Shown here piece by piece: positions 39,203 to 42,104 of a stretch of 42,104 bases of DNA. The translations under genes and the position numbers were made by a program. The notes beneath the pieces are model-generated. The model was not told the DNA's origin, did no database searches, and was given only the letters and a program-made list of their open reading frames with translations. How positions within the stretch are numbered: the first letter of the stretch is position 1; every line of letters starts with the position of its first letter. This DNA comes from DATATB01 sp036268995 (GTDB lineage Bacteria > Planctomycetota > Planctomycetia > Pirellulales > PNKZ01): the NCBI GenBank assembly GCA_036268995.1, contig DATATB010000175.1, positions 1 to 42,104 on the forward strand. The letters are read 5' to 3'.

Positions 39203-39607
39203 TTAGCGGCGGTTCCAGATCAGCCCCAGAATAAAACCGACGCCCGCGGCGATAGCCACGGCCTGTAGCGGCCGCTCGCGGATACGGTCTTCGAAGGTTT
39301 CTTCGAGATCGCGTGCGCGCTGGGTTCCCTGGTCGACCATGTCGCGGGCCCGCTGCCGGCCTTGTTCGTAGTATTGGCCGGCCGCGTCGCGCAGGTTGCC
39401 GACCTGCTCTTGAACCGCGTCCTTGGCGGCGGCACCCAGGGCCTGGGTGTCTTGCCGCAGGTCGTTAACTTTGTCGCGGAGTTGATCGGCGCCCCGGCGG
39501 GCGGCATCGCTGGCCGTTTGACCCATCGATTGGACATCTTGCTTCACGTCCTGCGCCTTGTCGCGCATCTGGTCGGCGGAACTCCTGGTGGGGTGGGACG
39601 TCGACAT
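39203..39607 (-). CDS. DUF883/ElaB-YqjD family membrane-anchored protein
   Basis: This 134-aa protein has a long, strongly charged coiled-coil-like helix (RDKAQDVKQDVQSMGQTASDAARRGADQLRDKVNDLRQD ... RARDMVDQGTQRARDLEETFEDRIRERP). It then has one C-terminal membrane helix ending in a basic tail (LQAVAIAAGVGFILGLIWNRR). This is the standard DUF883 plan. E. coli relatives ElaB, YqjD and YgaM are tail-anchored, bind ribosomes and are induced in stationary phase and stress. The ATG at 39607 with GGAGCAG upstream on this strand is a good start. It is near other small stress-type genes on the same strand. Confidence 0.88.
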   Translation of the reverse strand: MSTSHPTRSSADQMRDKAQDVKQDVQSMGQTASDAARRGADQLRDKVNDLRQDTQALGAAAKDAVQEQVGNLRDAAGQYYEQGRQRARDMVDQGTQRARDLEETFEDRIRERPLQAVAIAAGVGFILGLIWNRR

Positions 39608-39669
39608 GACGGCTGCTCCTTAAAAATCGTTGGTACTTGATTTCCGTAACCGAATCGTTGCCAAACCCT

Positions 39670-40128
39670 TCACGCTTCGTGGAGAGAATGTTTTCGCTGG
39701 CTGGCGGCCGTCTGTGCCCGGCCCAGCCATTGTAGTGCGGCCTTGATGTCTGTGTATTGTCGATGGACCACCATCCGCACGTTTAGGGGCAGGTCGCGTT
39801 CCAAGGCCCATTCGAATCGCTGCCGCGTAATCGCTTCGCTCCGGGCGCATTCGGCCAGGACGGCCGATTCATCCCGATGGGCCGCCGCCGACAGTGCGGC
39901 CCAAGCGCCAAACAGCCGTACCGCGGCCGGCTGCCCGTCGCCATTCAACCGTGCGATGTGCTGTTCCAATTCCGCCGCCAGGCGGCTGCGTTGCAGCCCA
40001 TACCGCCGCAGGGCCTCCCGGACCTCTTTTCTGCTCACCGCGTCGGCCGCTCCGGAAAAACCGCGTTCGTCTTGCCGGCACACCGCCGCCAGTTCACGCA
40101 GCACGGATACAGGTTCGTCGGTCGACAT
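39670..40128 (-). CDS. DUF2383/PA2169-type four-helix-bundle protein
   Basis: This 152-aa all-helical protein shows four helices: EPVSVLRELAAVCRQDERGFSGAADAV, KEVREALRRYGLQRSRLAAELEQHIARL, AAVRLFGAWAALSAAAHRDESAVLAECARSEAITRQRFEWAL, and PLNVRMVVHRQYTDIKAALQWLGRAQ. The C-E-x-x-E-like spacing (AECARSE, HRQYTDIK) resembles the PA2169/DUF2383 ferritin-like bundle family; metal binding is unproven. ATG at 40128, with GAGGT 8 nt upstream on this strand, is preferred to the longer frame from 40350. It lies upstream of the DUF883 gene and shares a divergent region with the POT transporter. Confidence 0.8.
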   Translation of the reverse strand: MSTDEPVSVLRELAAVCRQDERGFSGAADAVSRKEVREALRRYGLQRSRLAAELEQHIARLNGDGQPAAVRLFGAWAALSAAAHRDESAVLAECARSEAITRQRFEWALERDLPLNVRMVVHRQYTDIKAALQWLGRAQTAASQRKHSLHEA

Positions 40129-40543
40129 GGCTTTATACCTCGAAGCGCGAGAATCCGGCGCTTCCTGCTCTTCCGACCAACTACAAAGCACCTCCTGTGC
40201 CAAGGTCGTGAGCGGCGGGCCATAAAAACCGGGAAAATCCTGGGAGGCCGGCAGCGATGGCGGCCGGAAGCTGAAAAATCCGGATGAGGGGTCCAGCAAA
40301 GGGGCCGAACTGGAGGCCAAGCCAACCCTATGAGCGGGTCGATTGGCCATTGTCCGGCCATCCCGGCTAAAGCTGGCCCATAAGCAAAGGCCTGCTATCG
40401 ACCGCGGAGGTCACGCCAAAACGCCGGCTTTTTTCGGGGTGGCGGCGGCCGGCCGGCAGCGGCTTGGCATGGCAATCCCGACGCCCGGCGACCACAATGC
40501 TCGGGCGACGGGCAAATGGGGAGTTTTTCTTGGGGAGTGGACG
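40129..40543. other. Divergent intergenic region
   Basis: This is 415 nt between the helical-bundle gene and the transporter gene. Frames stay open through it on both strands only because of base bias. I see ribosome sites at both ends (GAGGT for the minus gene, GGGGAG at 40532-40537 for the plus gene) but no clear promoter boxes, repeat or RNA. Confidence 0.4.
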
Positions 40544-41887
40544 ATGGAGCGGCCGTACCGAACCGTACCCGAACAGACCAGCGGCATGCCCTCGGGCGTG
40601 CCGTATATCGTGGTGAACGAAGCCGCCGAGCGGTTCAGCTACTACGGCATGCGGGCGATCCTGTTCTATTTCATGACCCATCAATTGATGGGGGCCGCCG
40701 GCTCTCCGGAGCCAATGACCGAGGCCGAGGCCCTGCCTTGGTATCACCTGTTTTTGGCGTCGGTGTATGTGTTTCCGCTGCTGGGGGCGATCGTCTCCGA
40801 TGTCTGGCTGGGCAAATACCGCACGATTATCTCGCTGTCGCTGGTCTATTGCCTGGGGCACGTGGCACTGGCGGCCGATGAAACGCGAGCGGGCCTGGCG
40901 GCCGGGCTGGGATTGATCGCGATCGGGTCGGGCGGCATCAAGCCCTGCGTTTCGGCCAACGTGGGTGATCAGTTCGGCCCGACGAATCAGCATCTGGTCG
41001 AACGAGTCTTCGGCTGGTTTTATCTGGCGATCAATCTAGGAGCAGCCATCTCGGCTTCGATGACGCCGATCTTGCTCAAGCGGTATGGCTCGCATGTGGC
41101 CTTTGGCGTGCCCGGCGCGCTGATGTTCGTGGCCACGCTGGTCTTTTGGCTGGGGCGCCACCGCTATGTCCACGCCCCGCCGGCAGGCATGAATTTTTTG
41201 CGCGAGGCGCGTAGCCCTGCCGGCTTGCGCGCGCTGGCTCGGCTGTCAACGCTGTATCTGTTTGTGGCGGTCTTCTGGTGCCTGTACGACCAGACCAGCT
41301 CGAAGTGGATTGCTCAGGCCGAAAAAATGGATCTGAACGTTCCGTTTTATGGAGCGATCGAGCCGGCGCAAACACACGTGATGAACCCGGTGCTGATTTT
41401 GATGCTCGTGCCCCTGTTTACGTACGTGATTTACCCAGCTCTTGGGCACGTGATCACGCTGACACCCTTGCGTAAGGTTTCGCTGGGCTTCTTTCTTACG
41501 GCGCTGGCATTTGTCGTTTCGGCTGTCATCGAGGGCTGGATCGCTGCTGGCGAGCGGCCGAGCATCGGCTGGCAAGCGATTGCCTATCTGATCATCACTA
41601 GCGCCGAGGTCATGGTCTCGGTCACGTGCCTGGAATACTCGTACACCCAGGCTCCGAGAACGATGAAGTCGCTGATTATGGCGCTCAACCTCCTGTCGGT
41701 GGCGCTGGGTAATGCCCTGACCGTGGTCGTGAATAAGGCAATCCTCACGCCGGATGGAAAAAGCCGGTTCGAGGGACCGGATTATTATTGGCTGTTTTCC
41801 GGGATCATGCTGGCCGCGGCGCTGGGATTCATGGGCATTTCCTGGATCTACCTGTCGCGGCAGAGCACGTCCGAGGCCACCGCCTAG
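40544..41887 (+). CDS. POT/PTR-family proton-dependent oligopeptide transporter
   Basis: This 447-aa inner-membrane MFS transporter imports di- and tripeptides with protons. The POT signature ExxERFxYYG is E26-AAERFSYYG (NEAAERFSYYGMRAILFYFM) in helix 1. LLGAIVSDVWLGKYRTIISLSLVY follows, then the second signature region FGWFYLAINLGAAIS, and a late PE-like segment in YLIITSAEVMVSVTCLEYSYTQAP. About 12 helices are visible. At 447 aa it is slightly short for the family. GGGGAG (40532-40537) lies 6 nt before ATG 40544 and fixes the start. It is a single-gene unit followed by a strong hairpin. Confidence 0.93.
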   Translation: MERPYRTVPEQTSGMPSGVPYIVVNEAAERFSYYGMRAILFYFMTHQLMGAAGSPEPMTEAEALPWYHLFLASVYVFPLLGAIVSDVWLGKYRTIISLSLVYCLGHVALAADETRAGLAAGLGLIAIGSGGIKPCVSANVGDQFGPTNQHLVERVFGWFYLAINLGAAISASMTPILLKRYGSHVAFGVPGALMFVATLVFWLGRHRYVHAPPAGMNFLREARSPAGLRALARLSTLYLFVAVFWCLYDQTSSKWIAQAEKMDLNVPFYGAIEPAQTHVMNPVLILMLVPLFTYVIYPALGHVITLTPLRKVSLGFFLTALAFVVSAVIEGWIAAGERPSIGWQAIAYLIITSAEVMVSVTCLEYSYTQAPRTMKSLIMALNLLSVALGNALTVVVNKAILTPDGKSRFEGPDYYWLFSGIMLAAALGFMGISWIYLSRQSTSEATA

Positions 41888-41907
41888 AGAGTGACTTTTA
41901 AATGGGA

Positions 41908-41967
41908 GGGCGAGGCTCCTGCCGAGCCGCCCGTCTCGGTTGGCGCGGCTCGGCAGGAGCCTTGCCC
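41908..41967. terminator. 23-bp near-perfect hairpin after the transporter gene (family H)
   Basis: GGGCGAGGCTCCTGCCGAGC (from 41908, arm to 41930) and GCGGCTCGGCAGGAGCC (from 41945, arm to 41967) pair at 22 of 23 positions around a 14-nt loop, 20 nt after the stop codon. There is no T-run. It is likely both an interspersed repeat and a transcript end. Confidence 0.7.
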
Positions 41968-42104
41968 CACTGCTGTGAACAAGCTAGCTGGCGGGTGGCA
42001 CCGGAGCGGGAGGGTCGCGGGCGGTTCGTAGCAGTTTCCAAGCCGAGGAGTGCCCTCCAGGCACGGGTTGCTGAGGGTTTGGTGGATGGGCGGCTTTTTT
42101 CTTG
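41968..42104. other. Right-edge non-coding sequence
   Basis: No gene was recognised. A small GTGCC/GGCAC foldback lies near 42050. A CGGC-TTTTTT string near 42092-42101 could be the tail of a terminator whose partner gene lies outside the window. Confidence 0.25.

Overview
The window looks like a chromosomal segment of a planctomycete, probably a Pirellulales-type member of Planctomycetota. This is an inference from four things: the high GC content with strong codon bias, a complete bacterial hopanoid set, a bacterial microcompartment shell protein, and intergenic spaces filled with inverted repeats of a style I associate with these genomes. No rRNA, tRNA, CRISPR array, transposase or prophage was recognised.

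Layout, left to right. (1) 0.2-9.2 kb: a TerC/Alx-type membrane protein with a small jelly-roll protein downstream (minus strand), a REP-like pair, a 1070-aa exported TPR protein, a 994-aa membrane protein ending in a squalene-cyclase-like toroid, and a two-CBS-domain protein. (2) 9.3-18.1 kb: an isoprenoid/hopanoid region. ispH (minus) is divergent from a small zinc-ribbon membrane protein and hpnC-hpnD-hpnE (plus, overlapping genes). These converge on shc-hpnH-hpnG (minus). Together they cover HMBDP to IPP/DMAPP, FPP to squalene, squalene to hopene, then adenosylhopane and its processing. (3) 18.5-21.8 kb: a DapA-family aldolase, an isolated tandem-domain microcompartment shell protein (BMC-T), and a two-component pair (a soluble histidine kinase and a regulator with its HTH in front of its receiver) behind a strong predicted promoter. 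(4) 22.3-27.8 kb, minus strand: mnmG, then an mgsC/glxD-type glutamate-synthase-like gene lying one base downstream of a serine-protease/jelly-roll/SirB1 fusion. (5) 27.9-37.7 kb, plus strand: a small membrane protein, a beta-hydroxyacid dehydrogenase, and a seven-gene run: soxB-, soxD-, soxA- and soxG-like genes, a GlnT/GmaS-type glutamine synthetase, a class II amidotransferase and a GXGXG-domain protein. (6) 37.8-40.1 kb, minus strand: small membrane or helical-bundle proteins of a general-stress type. (7) 40.5-41.9 kb: a POT-family peptide transporter.

The main biological reading is that blocks 4 and 5 together encode every enzyme of the N-methylglutamate (NMG) route of methylamine oxidation: GmaS, the three NMG synthase subunits (MgsA and MgsB in the operon, MgsC about 4 kb away on the other strand) and the four NMG dehydrogenase subunits (MgdABCD, homologous to heterotetrameric sarcosine oxidase). 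Automatic annotation would probably call these sarcosine oxidase, glutamine synthetase and glutamate synthase. The second theme is the non-coding DNA. At least seven families of head-to-head inverted repeats sit in gene junctions, several present in two or three copies, often touching stop or start codons.
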